A stretch of 64,000 bases of DNA from Pseudanabaena sp. FACHB-1998 (GTDB taxonomy: Bacteria > Cyanobacteriota > Cyanobacteriia > Pseudanabaenales > Pseudanabaenaceae). The stretch covers positions 17,962 through 81,961 of the forward strand of contig NZ_JACJQA010000019.1 of the NCBI RefSeq assembly GCF_014696355.1, in the 5' to 3' direction. Position numbers and translations under genes: made by a program. Positions within the stretch are counted from its first letter, which is position 1. Each line of letters begins with the position of its first letter. The notes below the pieces were generated by a model that had not been told where the DNA came from, searched no databases, and saw nothing but the letters and a program-made list of their open reading frames with translations. Shown piece by piece: positions 1 through 9,227 of this stretch.

Positions 1-1313
1 TCGGTTGGTGTTAAGGACAGTTGAGCGCCTGCGGTAAAAGGACCACCCGTTAGACCAATTTGAGGGTTGGAGGCAAGCGATGCGGCATATACACCCTGCA
101 AGCTGACATTGTCCGTGATTTGCCAGTCAAAACCTGCTCCAGCTTGCCCGGGGAAGTTGAGGATGGGATTACGTTGAGCAAAGGCGGAAAGAGGTCCTTG
201 ACCCGCACTTTCATAGCGATTGGGTCCACGAAATACGCTAGAAGGGCTAACACCTGCCGCACCGACAATTACGGCTAAGCGATCGCCCACCAAAAAGCGA
301 TAGGACAAATCACTAAGTTGGAAGGCGTTGGCAGTATCTAGCTCATAGCCTAAACGGGTGTAAGTATTAGTGAGGAAGTTGTTGTTAATAAAAGAGGTGG
401 ATGCCGTGGTCGCATTACCCGCTTGCAAACCTGTTAGCAAAACACTGCGATTGTCAAATTGAGTAACTAGACTCAATTGCAGGTTATAGCCAAAGGTCAA
501 ATTAGTGGCATCATCGGGCGTATTTTTCGTGCCATTCCGTGGGGTCAAGCTACCAGTATTCGCAAAGCGGCTCTGCAAACCAAAAATTGCTTGTCCAAAT
601 AACTTAGTCGTAGTCGAAAATTGCTGTGCTTCCAATTTGGCAGTTTTGGCATCAAGAGCATCAACACGCCCACGCAGCGTGGCAAGCTCAACCGCATATT
701 CCTCCTGCAATTTGCTTAAGGTCGCCAAATCTTCCTTACTGACCTTATCCGATAGTCCTGCGGAAATAATTTCATTGATCTTGTCAAGACAAGCATTTAA
801 GCCAGCCGCAAATTCATAGCGGCTAGTTGCTTGATTACCGCGATAGGTGCGATCGGGATAGCCCGCAATACAGCCATAGCGTTCCACAAGGGATTGCAAA
901 GCCGTAAAAGCCCAGTCGGTGGGTTTGACATCACTCAGTTGCGAAACTGAAGTGACATTCTGAGCATTAAGCTGCGAATTCCCCTTTTTAGCCGATCGCT
1001 CACTTGCTTTATTGGTATATAGAGGTGCTGCCTCAGTATTAATCGCCCGAATCATCTGCGAATCGGCGGTGAGATTGGTAGGAACGGTTGCCGACGAGGA
1101 GGGACTAGAGATGATCATCGGATCTCTAGCGATCGCCTTAAGCAAATTGGAGTCGTTAGAGATTTGATCTGCCTTACTTTGAGCGTTAACTTGAGGCTCC
1201 GCTTGAGCAGTCCCAGTACTGACAAAGTTAGCGATGATTGTAGATGAAATCGCTGTAAATGCTAGTGCGGCAAATTTTTTTGCCTCAGAATTGGGCTTAG
1301 GCTTTAATGACAT
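1..1313 (-). CDS. Iron-uptake-type porin, SLH + OprB domains (5' part only)
   Basis: An open frame reads leftward from ATG at 1311-1313 and runs off the window start, so only the first about 437 residues are present. My reading shows a basic N-terminus, a hydrophobic signal segment ending near GTAQAEP, and a linker rich in Ser, Ala and Asn. An S-layer homology module follows (VKPTDWAFTALQSLVERYGC, then GYPDRTYRGNQATSRYEFA), then a short coiled coil (LATLRGRVDALDAKTAKLE) and the start of an OprB-like beta-barrel. This order is typical of the abundant cyanobacterial outer-membrane porins annotated as iron uptake or carbohydrate porins. The SLH module would bind the peptidoglycan and its polysaccharide while the barrel passes small solutes or inorganic iron. 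The substrate cannot be read from the sequence. Confidence 0.88.
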   Translation of the reverse strand, partial: MSLKPKPNSEAKKFAALAFTAISSTIIANFVSTGTAQAEPQVNAQSKADQISNDSNLLKAIARDPMIISSPSSSATVPTNLTADSQMIRAINTEAAPLYTNKASERSAKKGNSQLNAQNVTSVSQLSDVKPTDWAFTALQSLVERYGCIAGYPDRTYRGNQATSRYEFAAGLNACLDKINEIISAGLSDKVSKEDLATLSKLQEEYAVELATLRGRVDALDAKTAKLEAQQFSTTTKLFGQAIFGLQSRFANTGSLTPRNGTKNTPDDATNLTFGYNLQLSLVTQFDNRSVLLTGLQAGNATTASTSFINNNFLTNTYTRLGYELDTANAFQLSDLSYRFLVGDRLAVIVGAAGVSPSSVFRGPNRYESAGQGPLSAFAQRNPILNFPGQAGAGFDWQITDNVSLQGVYAASLASNPQIGLTGGPFTAGAQLSLTPT

Positions 1314-1644
1314 AATTATTGACTATCCTCACTTAACCAATTTTCTAGATAGCTTTCAGTAGACTCTTAAGCTATATCTGTTGCCATTCTTGTTAGTACA
1401 CAAAACCAGAAGACCAGTTGCGCCGCTTCGCGCCGACACTCGCTCCTTGGTTTTGATTTGTCCTAATACAAGTGATCACAGATATAAGTTACAAAAACAT
1501 TAAATTTATAAAAACTTAATGCTAAAAACATGAAAAGCTTTAAAAGAGTGAAGACTGAGTAATTAAAAAACTGTTCCCAAAAAAATATTAATTTACAAAT
1601 TAGTTTGCAAATTAGTTGCCAAATTAGCTCATAAACCTGATTAC
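1314..1644. other. Divergent intergenic region with MITE-C copy
   Basis: This gap lies between the leftward porin gene and the rightward helicase gene, so it must hold both promoters. The only structure I see is a degenerate copy of a dispersed hairpin element at about 1381-1475. The helicase-proximal part is very AT-rich and contains a short repeat of AAATTAGTTTGCAAATTAGTTG type just upstream of the start codon. No small ORF is convincing. Confidence 0.5.
1381..1475. repeat. Dispersed palindromic element, family C, copy 1 (degenerate)
   Basis: The segment runs from TTGCCATTCTTGTTAG through an imperfect GC-rich hairpin to TTTTGATTTGTCCTAATA. It aligns along its whole length with 47418-47512, sharing both flanks and the apex GCGCTTCGCGCC-like core. 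This copy has several mismatches in the stem, as expected for an older insertion. It lies in the divergent porin/helicase promoter region. Confidence 0.65.
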
Positions 1645-3141
1645 ATGGCTCGTATTCCTCAACTCACCTATGATCGCGGTACATTAATTCTCCATCCACC
1701 CCCCAAAGGCAAAGCATGGATCGAGTTTGCCACATGGGACGATCGCATTGAGAAATTTCGGATACCTGCCCATCACTATCGCGAATTAATTTTGACCTTG
1801 CGATCGGAGGGAATAAGCATAGAGGACAAGGCGAGAAAATATAGTGAAATTCCTTTAAAGGCTCATACCCACATGGAGCCATATCCCCACCAAAGTGAAG
1901 CACTAACAGCATGGCAAAAAGTTGGTAAACAGGGAGTAGTAGTTTTGCCTACCGCCGCAGGCAAAAGCTATTTGGCACAGCTAGCGATGCAAGTCACCAA
2001 TCGCAGTACTTTAATAGTTGTGCCGACCCTTGATTTGATGCATCAATGGTATGCCCAATTGCTGGCGGCTTTTCCTGATGTCGAAGTGGGTTTATTAGGT
2101 GGCGGATCTCGCGATCGCACAGCCATTTTAGTTGCTACCTACGATAGTGCCGCCATCCAAGCTGAGGCGCTAGGCAATCTCTATGGACTAATTATTTTTG
2201 ATGAATGTCATCATTTACCGACGGACTTCAATCGGGTTATCGCCGAATATGCGATCGCGCCCTATCGTTTAGGACTGACCGCCACACCCGAACGCAGCGA
2301 TGGCAAACATAGTGACCTCGAATTATTAATTGGTGAAGAGGTCTATCGCAAATCCGTCGAAGATTTGGCTGGTCAAGCGATCGCCGAACACACCATCGTC
2401 CAAATCAAAGTTTCCCTCTCTGACCATGAACGCGATCGCTATGATGCTCTGCTCCAAGTTCGCAATCAATTTCTCAAAGAAGCAAAAATCTCCCTCGGCA
2501 GTCTCGAAGGTTGGCAAAGATTTGTTCAAGCCAGTGCGCGATCGCAAGCAGGTCGGCGAGCCATGCTTGCTCATCGCGAATCAAAGGAATTATCCCTAGG
2601 GACAGAGGCAAAATTGCGAGTTTTAACCAACCTCCTCGCTCAGCATTTTCCCGAACGGATTCTCATTTTCACCAACGACAATGCTAAGGTTTATCGCATC
2701 TCTCAAGATCTATTAATTCCTGCCCTGACCCACCAAACTCCAGTCAAAGAACGCCACGAAATCCTGACCTATTTTCGCGAAGGAAAGTACAAAGCCTTAG
2801 CCGCCTCCCATGTCCTTAATGAAGGAGTCGATGTCCCCGATGCTCGTATTGCCATCCTCCTATCAGGTACAGGTTCCGCCCGTGAATATATTCAACGCTT
2901 GGGGCGCGTACTACGGCGGGGCAGTGACTTAAATAAACAAGCAATTCTCTACGAAGTTGTGACCGAAGATACGAGCGAAGAGAGGACTTCGGCACGTCGT
3001 CGCGGCAATAGGCGATCGCCTTCTGAGGAATTAGCATCTCCAGAGGCTAACTCTAAAGTCATCAAAATCGGCGTTAAGTATTCCGAAGAGATCACCAAAC
3101 AACCACTAAGAGCCGCCGAATCACCCAAAGATAGCGAATAA
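1645..3141 (+). CDS. XPB/Ssl2-like superfamily 2 DNA helicase
   Basis: The 498-residue protein has the complete SF2 motif set. There is an N-terminal damage-recognition-like segment, a Q-motif-like YPHQSEAL at 80-87, Walker A TAAGKS at 103-108, Walker B DECH at 186-189, motif III TATP at 212-215, and motif VI RLGRVLRRG near 420. Its length and the DECH box fit the bacterial and archaeal XPB-like helicases, ATP-driven DNA translocases linked to repair. In many cyanobacteria the partner is a DUF790 nuclease, but no such gene is adjacent here. The C-terminal 50 residues are Arg/Ser/Glu-rich and probably disordered. The ATG at 1645 is the only reasonable start. A 23-bp perfect palindrome starts in the last codons and contains the stop. 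Confidence 0.88.
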   Translation: MARIPQLTYDRGTLILHPPPKGKAWIEFATWDDRIEKFRIPAHHYRELILTLRSEGISIEDKARKYSEIPLKAHTHMEPYPHQSEALTAWQKVGKQGVVVLPTAAGKSYLAQLAMQVTNRSTLIVVPTLDLMHQWYAQLLAAFPDVEVGLLGGGSRDRTAILVATYDSAAIQAEALGNLYGLIIFDECHHLPTDFNRVIAEYAIAPYRLGLTATPERSDGKHSDLELLIGEEVYRKSVEDLAGQAIAEHTIVQIKVSLSDHERDRYDALLQVRNQFLKEAKISLGSLEGWQRFVQASARSQAGRRAMLAHRESKELSLGTEAKLRVLTNLLAQHFPERILIFTNDNAKVYRISQDLLIPALTHQTPVKERHEILTYFREGKYKALAASHVLNEGVDVPDARIAILLSGTGSAREYIQRLGRVLRRGSDLNKQAILYEVVTEDTSEERTSARRRGNRRSPSEELASPEANSKVIKIGVKYSEEITKQPLRAAESPKDSE

Positions 3142-3180
3142 GCCTAAGAATGGCATAGCCATTCTTAGGCTTATTCGCTA
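3132..3180 (+). terminator. Perfect 23-bp palindrome containing the helicase stop codon
   Basis: The arms at 3132-3154 and 3158-3180 are exact inverse complements around an ATA loop. The left arm includes the last codons and the TAA of the helicase gene. No long T-run follows, so termination is plausible but not typical. Confidence 0.7.
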
Positions 3181-3328
3181 TCGCCAATGTGTAGATTTGT
3201 ATAGTTTAAAGACAACTCTCTTTTGCGTTTTCGAGCGTTATCTACTTTTTGCCGTGAGAAGCCAGAAAAAATCGTTTAAAATAAGTTGGATAGCAAAAGT
3301 TTAGATAGCAATATCACTGGTAGCAGCT

Positions 3329-4408
3329 ATGGAACTTGCAGCCTATATATATGATGCTTTGGCTTATGAGCAAGCTCAAAACGATCAATTAGATACCGAT
3401 CTAATTGGTTTCAATCTCCCCATTGAGCTATCTCCAAGAAAATGGCAAGCTTGCTTGCTGTCAGCGATCGCTGCGACCAGTTTCACAGGATTAAGCTTTA
3501 ACTTCGATAAATCCGCACAGGCAGCGATCGCTCTAGAGCCATCAGTAAACGTTGCGCCTTGGTGTAACAATCTCTATCTCTGTGATACCAATTATGTTTT
3601 AGAGGTTCAATCGTTACTTACTCAACAGGGCTTTTCCGTTGGGCAAATTGATGGAGTCTACGGCACACATACAAAGCAAGCAGTCATAGAATTTCAAAAA
3701 TTGCAAAATAATCTCGTAGTTGACGGTATTCCCGGGGAGAGAACTTTAAGCCTATTACGCCAGACTCCAAGGCAAACCGAAAATACCCAAGCGTCAAGAA
3801 TCTTCACCCGATCCTCTAGCGAACCCCAAAATAACACCACCTATCAAATTTATCCCCGAAAAAATGCCCGTTTACTTATCAACCAAACAGGCAATAGCGA
3901 AGAAATCGGTAATTTACAAATCCTCTTAAAACAACGGGGATTTTATCAGGGTGAAGTTGATGGTCGAGTAGACACCGAAACAACTCAAGCGATTCAAAAA
4001 GCGCAACAAGCTTATGGATTAAATGTCGATGGATTTGCGGGCCCTTGGACAATTAGAGCTTTATTAGCAGGAGGTAACGACCAAGTATTAACCCAACCAT
4101 CCCTAGATCTCGAACCATCTGCCAAGGAAGTTAAGGATATCCAAACCCTTCTTCAGGAAAGAGGCTTTTATGAAGGAGAACTTAATGGTATTTACGACAT
4201 TTACACAAGAGCCAGCATCGTAAAAGCCCAAATTGCCTATGGGCAAGCCGTTACAGGAGAACCTAATCCAGACTTAATCTTGAGAATGAAATCCCAAGAC
4301 CGCAATAGAAACAATGTTCAGAACATTCAAAACAGCCCCAGTAGCCAAGATATCCGTCCTAGTCCGCGAAATGTTCTCCCTAATTCTCAAGCCTATGCCC
4401 CTAGGTAA
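3329..4408 (+). CDS. Peptidoglycan-binding repeat protein (three PG_binding_1 domains)
   Basis: The 359-residue protein starts with a short acidic segment (MELAAYIYDALAYEQ) and a hydrophobic stretch at about 33-62 that can serve as signal or membrane anchor. Three peptidoglycan-binding modules follow at about 80-145, 190-247 and 263-320. Each has the pattern LQxLLxxRGFYxGxxDGxxxxxTxxAIxxAQ. No catalytic domain is present, so it is probably a wall-binding or structural protein in the periplasm. The next gene encodes a longer paralog with the same N-terminal style, which points to tandem duplication. The C-terminal 40 residues are Asn/Ser/Pro-rich and disordered. Confidence 0.82.
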   Translation: MELAAYIYDALAYEQAQNDQLDTDLIGFNLPIELSPRKWQACLLSAIAATSFTGLSFNFDKSAQAAIALEPSVNVAPWCNNLYLCDTNYVLEVQSLLTQQGFSVGQIDGVYGTHTKQAVIEFQKLQNNLVVDGIPGERTLSLLRQTPRQTENTQASRIFTRSSSEPQNNTTYQIYPRKNARLLINQTGNSEEIGNLQILLKQRGFYQGEVDGRVDTETTQAIQKAQQAYGLNVDGFAGPWTIRALLAGGNDQVLTQPSLDLEPSAKEVKDIQTLLQERGFYEGELNGIYDIYTRASIVKAQIAYGQAVTGEPNPDLILRMKSQDRNRNNVQNIQNSPSSQDIRPSPRNVLPNSQAYAPR

Positions 4409-4498
4409 GCCCGATATTCTCAGTCATTACCGACTTAACTAATCAATTTCTCTTATTCAACTTTCAATTTTTTCTTCAATTCTCCCAAGGTATCAATT

Positions 4499-6379
4499 AT
4501 GGAACTCTTAGCTTACATTCAAGAAGAACTAGTCCATGCTGGTGAAGCGATCGCCCCCGATAGTGAAGTTAGCAGCACTACGATTAATTCGTCTTTTCAA
4601 GCTTGGCTTCAAGGCTTAATGACAAAATCAGTCAAACTAAGTTTTAACTTTATTTTGGCGGGGACAACCATACTTGTGGGCTTAGGTTCCACACTTACAG
4701 CCATAGCCGCAGTTACGCCTTCTCAGAATGTGAAATATGTCCAGTCTTTGCTTGCCAAAAATGGCTTCGATCCGGGAGCGATCGATGGTGTAGCAGGTGC
4801 TTCTACTAAAAATGCAATTCTTCGCGCCCAAAAAACCTATGGACTCAACACTGATGGGATTGCAGGTGGTCAGACGATCGCCGCCTTAGAGAATGGCGGT
4901 ACTTCCAGTCTAGAAATCAAAGATAAAACCGCCCTCAAAGAAACGGCTCCCGCCTCATCCACCGTGATGAACCTCCAAAAGTTGTTGGCAGATCGCGGGT
5001 TTTATAACGGTGCTGTGGATGGCATTATGGGCAATCAAACCCGTGCCGCCATTATTGCTGCCCAAAAAGCCTATAATCTAGTCCCTGATGGCATTGCTGG
5101 TTCTCAAACCCTAGCGGCTCTAGAGTCCGATGGCAAAGCAACGATCAAGCCCATCAGCGATACAAGTACGACTTCCTCAACTTCTCCAACTACAAGAAGC
5201 CCAGAGGTTGCCAACCTACAGGAATTGCTCAGCAAGCGTGGCTTTTACAATGGGGCGATCGATGGCATTAAGGGAGACCAAACTAAAAATGCGATTCTCG
5301 CTGCTCAGAAACAATATGGCTTAGCTACCGATGGCATTGCAGGCGCTCAAACCCTTGCGGCTTTAGAGTCCGATGGCAGCAAAGTTAATATTGCCACCAG
5401 AAACAGCGAGACTACTCGGAAGACCACTGATAAAGCTGAGGCAAATAGGACGGAGGCAAAGACAAGTGATAAAGACCTAGTCACATTACAGCAACTCCTC
5501 GCTAAGCGTGGTTTTTATAATGGGGCGATCGATGGCGTTAAGGGAGCGCAAACCAATAACGCAATTATTGCAGCTCAGAAATTCTATGGATTAACCAGTG
5601 ACGGCATTGCAGGCGCACAGACTTTAGCGGCTTTGCAGTCAGACACAAAAGTATCGTCATCAACTCCCAAACCAAGCACATCCGCTAAGACTCCAGATAA
5701 GGCAGTTAATGATGATGGTGTGGCAAATTTGCAAAATCTATTAGCCGATCGCGGTTTTTACAATGGACCGGTCACTGGTTTCTTGGGGCCAAGAACTAAA
5801 GAAGCCATCATGGTTGCCCAAAAAGCCTATGGCTTAAAGGCGGATGGCATTGCAGGCGCTCAAACTATTGCCGCTCTGGAATCAGGCGCACCCCGACAGT
5901 CAATTGCTACAAAAAATAGCACCCCGACCGTTCGCGTAGAACCCAAACCTCAAACACCAGCAGCCCCCCCCCAACCTGAACTTCAACCCCAGATTCGGGT
6001 TCAACCCCAAGCTGCTCCTACTCCCCAACCACAGGCGACCACTCCGCCTGCCCAGCCACAGGCAACAGCACAGCCCAAACCTACACCTCAAGCCACTGCT
6101 ACCCCACAAGCTACCGTAACACCCGCGACTCCCGCACCAGCCGCGACTCCCGCCCAACCACAGGCTAGTGCTAGCGATGCTCAAGTCCTAGAGTTGCAGC
6201 GTCTACTCGCAAAACGTGGTTTTTACAATGGTAAAACCGATGGTGCGCTAACAGGCGAAACCCGTAACGCGATCATTAGAGCGCAAAATTTTTACACAAT
6301 TAATCCAGCCGATGGCTCCCCAAGCAATAAATTGATTGATAGTCTTAGTAAAGATACATTCATTTCTGAAGGCAACTAA
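4499..6379 (+). CDS. Peptidoglycan-binding repeat protein (six PG_binding_1 domains)
   Basis: The 626-residue protein opens with MELLAYIQEELV, like its upstream paralog, followed by a membrane or signal helix at about 45-75. Five PG_binding_1 modules are spaced about 90 residues apart. Each ends in a near-identical DGIAGAQTLAALES motif, which suggests recent internal duplication. A roughly 90-residue Pro/Gln/Ala/Thr-rich linker follows, then a sixth module at the C-terminus. The linker probably spans the periplasm or wall. No hydrolase or transpeptidase domain is seen. The downstream gene starts 5 bp after the stop, so the two are probably cotranscribed. Confidence 0.83.
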   Translation: MELLAYIQEELVHAGEAIAPDSEVSSTTINSSFQAWLQGLMTKSVKLSFNFILAGTTILVGLGSTLTAIAAVTPSQNVKYVQSLLAKNGFDPGAIDGVAGASTKNAILRAQKTYGLNTDGIAGGQTIAALENGGTSSLEIKDKTALKETAPASSTVMNLQKLLADRGFYNGAVDGIMGNQTRAAIIAAQKAYNLVPDGIAGSQTLAALESDGKATIKPISDTSTTSSTSPTTRSPEVANLQELLSKRGFYNGAIDGIKGDQTKNAILAAQKQYGLATDGIAGAQTLAALESDGSKVNIATRNSETTRKTTDKAEANRTEAKTSDKDLVTLQQLLAKRGFYNGAIDGVKGAQTNNAIIAAQKFYGLTSDGIAGAQTLAALQSDTKVSSSTPKPSTSAKTPDKAVNDDGVANLQNLLADRGFYNGPVTGFLGPRTKEAIMVAQKAYGLKADGIAGAQTIAALESGAPRQSIATKNSTPTVRVEPKPQTPAAPPQPELQPQIRVQPQAAPTPQPQATTPPAQPQATAQPKPTPQATATPQATVTPATPAPAATPAQPQASASDAQVLELQRLLAKRGFYNGKTDGALTGETRNAIIRAQNFYTINPADGSPSNKLIDSLSKDTFISEGN

Positions 6380-6384
6380 GTCCG

Positions 6385-7179
6385 ATGCGGTTCCGTAATC
6401 TTGCGATTAACTTGGGAGCGATCGCAGTCTTTGCTGCCATTGCTCTCAGTTTGCAATTTCCCAGACTAAATCAACGTTTACATGGACAAACCCTAGAAGA
6501 TACGCGCAAAGGAGTTAGAGAAGAAGAAGCTCGATTAAAGCTAATTCGCCAATTACCTGCACGCGGTCTAGGTTTGAATAATATGATTGCTAATTTTGCA
6601 TTCTTGCAATTTTTGCAATATTTTGGTGATGACATTTCCAGAAATAATTTTCAAACTGGCTATAGCCTTAGCCCCCTATATTTTGCCAATATCATTGAAC
6701 GCGACCCCAGATTTCTGAGTAGTTATATATATATGTCTGCAAGCGTATCCATGTTTGCAGCACTTCCTAGCGAAGCGATCAGCATTTACTCGAAGGGTTT
6801 ACAGTCCCTCAATCCTACCTTACAGCCAAAATCCTATATAGTTTGGCGATACAAAGCCACCGATCAATTACTCTTTTTGGGTGATGCGAAAGGAGCCAGA
6901 GAGTCCTACCTCAAAGCAGCAGATTGGGCAGATCAAGCAACATATACAGGCAAAGCCCCACAAGATACCCCACTAATTGCAGATTTATCTCGCCAGTCTG
7001 CAAAGTGGCTCGAAGAAGATCGCGATCTTTCTAAAGCTCAGATCGGTGCTTGGGCTGTGGTTTTGCAAAATGCGACTGACAAGAAAACGATCAATATCGT
7101 AGCTAAGGAGGTGGATAAGCTTGGCATGAAAATTGAAATCCAAAATGGTATGCCAGTTATCGTACCTAAAAAGCCATAA
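6385..7179 (+). CDS. Membrane-anchored helical (TPR-like) protein of unknown function
   Basis: The 264-residue protein has an N-terminal transmembrane helix at about 9-25 followed by a soluble helical part. The region ERDPRFLSSYIYMSASVSMF and the later KGARESYLKAADWADQA look like TPR-type helix pairs, but no repeat is canonical. I recognise the overall form as a conserved cyanobacterial hypothetical, without an assigned function. The start lies 5 bp after the six-domain peptidoglycan-binding gene, so a shared transcript and a role at the cell envelope are reasonable inferences. A strong stop-codon-containing hairpin ends the unit. Confidence 0.7.
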   Translation: MRFRNLAINLGAIAVFAAIALSLQFPRLNQRLHGQTLEDTRKGVREEEARLKLIRQLPARGLGLNNMIANFAFLQFLQYFGDDISRNNFQTGYSLSPLYFANIIERDPRFLSSYIYMSASVSMFAALPSEAISIYSKGLQSLNPTLQPKSYIVWRYKATDQLLFLGDAKGARESYLKAADWADQATYTGKAPQDTPLIADLSRQSAKWLEEDRDLSKAQIGAWAVVLQNATDKKTINIVAKEVDKLGMKIEIQNGMPVIVPKKP

Positions 7180-7212
7180 AAAAGGGCGCTTCGCGCCCTT
7201 TTTTATGGCTTT
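7170..7212 (+). terminator. Rho-independent terminator, 20-bp perfect stem
   Basis: The arms at 7170-7189 and 7193-7212 pair perfectly around TTC. The GC part is GGGCGC/GCGCCC, followed by a T-run. The left arm contains the last two codons and the stop of the upstream gene. Confidence 0.88.
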
Positions 7213-7224
7213 TTAGGCAAAGAA

Positions 7225-7263
7225 AAAAGCTGTGACGCACGCAGAGCATAAGCCACAGCTTTT
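7225..7263 (-). terminator. Terminator of the DUF2996 gene
   Basis: An AAAAGCTGTG/CACAGCTTTT stem with a 19-nt loop lies just after the leftward gene at 7283. Read on the minus strand it ends in a T-rich tract. Confidence 0.6.
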
Positions 7264-7282
7264 AGAATTTTAGCGACTTAGC

Positions 7283-7693
7283 CTAATTAGCTGTTAGCCA
7301 CTTTTGGGCTGTCAACCGTTGAATTACTCCAAATACCAGCAAATCGAGAGGAGCTTTGCGCTCATCGATCAAAAATGGCTCCATTGTACTAGGCGATCGC
7401 CCTGCATCGGCACAGGAAAAAGCCTTCTGAGCATTGATATCCGACTTAGAAAAATACACAGTAAATTGACGTAGCCCTTGCGCCCACACACCACGCACCT
7501 GAGAGTTATTAAACCCTAGCTGCAAATCACTCACGCCTTGCTTACCAAAAGCCTTATTCAGTGCAGGCAAATAATGGGTAGAAATAAATTCATCAAAAGG
7601 TAGTTCTTCGATCGCAGGGGGCTTTTCAGCTTTAGGTTTAGCAGCAGGCTTCTCCTTTACCTGCTCAGAATTTGAAGCAGTAGTTTCAGACAT
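7283..7693 (-). CDS. DUF2996 family protein
   Basis: The 136-residue protein has a Lys/Pro/Ala-rich N-terminus of about 30 residues and a compact domain with LPFDEFISTHYLPALNKAF, FSCAD, PSTMEPFLIDERK and LLVFGVIQRL. These match what I know of the cyanobacterial DUF2996 family, whose function is undetermined. It lies 37 bp downstream of ndhM on the same strand with no hairpin between, so cotranscription with the NDH-1 subunit gene is likely. Plastid and cyanobacterial distribution suggests a thylakoid-related role, but that is inference. Confidence 0.8.
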   Translation of the reverse strand: MSETTASNSEQVKEKPAAKPKAEKPPAIEELPFDEFISTHYLPALNKAFGKQGVSDLQLGFNNSQVRGVWAQGLRQFTVYFSKSDINAQKAFSCADAGRSPSTMEPFLIDERKAPLDLLVFGVIQRLTAQKWLTAN

Positions 7694-7730
7694 AAATTTT
7701 GTTAGTACTAAATGAATTCAGGATATCGAC

Positions 7731-8081
7731 CTATTGAGCTTCAGTATTGACGATCTGGGGTAAGCCCATACTGTAGTTAAGCGATCGATGATTGAGATTG
7801 TAAGTAACTTCGCCTTGCTGCAATAGCGATCGCACAAAATGCTCCAAATCAGAACCAATCCGACGCAAGTTGTAATCAGTTAGATCAGCACCTTTGTACT
7901 CAGCTACAAGCTCATCAAACTTGTGATATACCTTTTGTAAAGCGCCATCAGTCCAGTTCAGTTCATTGTCTGGATCAACATCTAAGGTCAATATATTTTC
8001 ACTATCGATGAGTTCATCGTTCTGCTCATCCACAATGGCAGCATAAATCTGAATGTGACGGGTTGTAGATTTGAGCGGCAT
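7731..8081 (-). CDS. ndhM: NAD(P)H-quinone oxidoreductase subunit M
   Basis: The 116-residue protein has the NdhM hallmarks KSTTRHIQIY, LTLDVDPDNELNW, ALQKVYHKFDELV, DLTDYNLRRIGSDLEHF and a C-terminal NYSMGLPQ. NdhM is one of the oxygenic-photosynthesis-specific subunits of the NDH-1 complex at the thylakoid membrane. That complex takes electrons from ferredoxin to plastoquinone in cyclic flow and respiration. The length is normal. The gene lies between a sigma factor gene upstream and the DUF2996 gene downstream, all leftward. A hairpin at 8183-8213 separates it from the sigma gene, so it should have its own promoter in the 130 bp upstream. Confidence 0.93.
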   Translation of the reverse strand: MPLKSTTRHIQIYAAIVDEQNDELIDSENILTLDVDPDNELNWTDGALQKVYHKFDELVAEYKGADLTDYNLRRIGSDLEHFVRSLLQQGEVTYNLNHRSLNYSMGLPQIVNTEAQ

Positions 8082-8182
8082 AGAGATTTTGTGGGGTTAG
8101 TAAATTAACTATCTAAGAACTAATTTTAAGATTATTGCAAACTTTTAAGGCTTACCAACCAAACAATTTATCTATACATAAC

Positions 8183-8213
8183 CAAAGAAGGGACGCGCCG
8201 CGTCCCTTCTTTG
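8183..8213 (-). terminator. Terminator of the sigma factor gene
   Basis: A 15-bp perfect stem (8183-8197 with 8199-8213) with a single-base loop lies a few bases past the sigma gene stop. The stem is GC-rich at the apex. Confidence 0.8.
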
Positions 8214-8216
8214 ATT

Positions 8217-9227
8217 TTAGCTAGCTAAATATTCCTGCATCCTCGCTTTGCGCTTCCGCAGATAATCCATCGCTTGACGCTCCAACTGTCTGACCTGCTC
8301 ACGACTAAGATCCATACGTTTGCTGATGCTAGCCAAGGACATTTCCTGTCCATCGTCTAGACCATAGCGCAAGACCATAACTTGGCGTTGCTTTTCAGGT
8401 AATTCCTTGAGCAAACTCTGAATATCCGTGCGTAAAGACTCACGCTCAACATAGATATCAGGTGAACGTCCAGTATCTTCTAAAAGCTCCGCAAGCTCCG
8501 TGTCTTGGTTATCACCAATTCTCAGATCGAGAGAAATTGGCTGGCGCGATAATGACAAACATTCGCGCACTTGCTCAGTCTTAATATTTAGCTCATAGGC
8601 AATCTCGGCAACCGTCGCCACCCTTCCCAGATCTTGGGAAAGCTGACGTTGAGCTTTTTTAATCTTATTAAGCTTTTCCGTAATATGTACTGGCAAGCGA
8701 ATTGTTCTCGCTTGCTGAGCGATCGCTCTGGTAATCGCTTGACGAATCCACCAATAAGCATAGGTTGAAAATTTAAATCCCTTGGTCGGATCAAACTTAT
8801 CTACTGCTCTTTCTAATCCAAGAGTACCCTCCTGTACTAAATCAAGAAGTTCTAAATTGCGCTTTTGATATTTTTTCGCAACGGAGACCACTAAGCGGAG
8901 ATTAGCCTCAATCATTTTGCGTTTAGCTCTCGTACCAATACGAATAATGCTATGCAAATTCTCAGGACTAATCCCTAAATCTTCAGCCCACTCTTGTTCA
9001 GTCGGTAAGCGATCGCTAGTTTGGGCAATTTTTTCTTGCGCTTCAAACAGCACCATCATCTGCTGCACTTGCTTGCCATAAATAATTTCCTCTTCATTAC
9101 TGAGCAAAGGAATCTTACCAATTTCATGCAAATACGTGCGAACCATGTCAGCAGACAGACCGACCTGCTTGTTAGCTTGCCTATCCACTGGATGTGATGT
9201 GGTATGGGTCAATGGTTCTTCAGACAT
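8217..9227 (-). CDS. RNA polymerase sigma factor, RpoD-like group 2
   Basis: The 336-residue sigma-70 protein has region 1.2 (ADMVRTYLHEIGKIPLLS), region 2 with NLRLVVSVAKKY and the -10-recognising helix FSTYAYWWIRQAI, region 3, and a region 4 helix-turn-helix with EKQRQVMVLRYGL and LSREQVRQLERQAM. The short N-terminus lacks the long acidic region 1.1, which fits the non-essential group 2 factors of cyanobacteria (SigB/C/D/E type). I cannot say which one. Such factors redirect transcription during stress, dark or nitrogen changes. The upstream gap is unusually long (1.45 kb), leaving room for complex control. Confidence 0.9.
   Translation of the reverse strand: MSEEPLTHTTSHPVDRQANKQVGLSADMVRTYLHEIGKIPLLSNEEEIIYGKQVQQMMVLFEAQEKIAQTSDRLPTEQEWAEDLGISPENLHSIIRIGTRAKRKMIEANLRLVVSVAKKYQKRNLELLDLVQEGTLGLERAVDKFDPTKGFKFSTYAYWWIRQAITRAIAQQARTIRLPVHITEKLNKIKKAQRQLSQDLGRVATVAEIAYELNIKTEQVRECLSLSRQPISLDLRIGDNQDTELAELLEDTGRSPDIYVERESLRTDIQSLLKELPEKQRQVMVLRYGLDDGQEMSLASISKRMDLSREQVRQLERQAMDYLRKRKARMQEYLAS

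Noticed and set aside
4499..6379. Catalytic cell-wall hydrolase
   Set aside because: Only binding modules and a linker are present; no catalytic domain can be seen.
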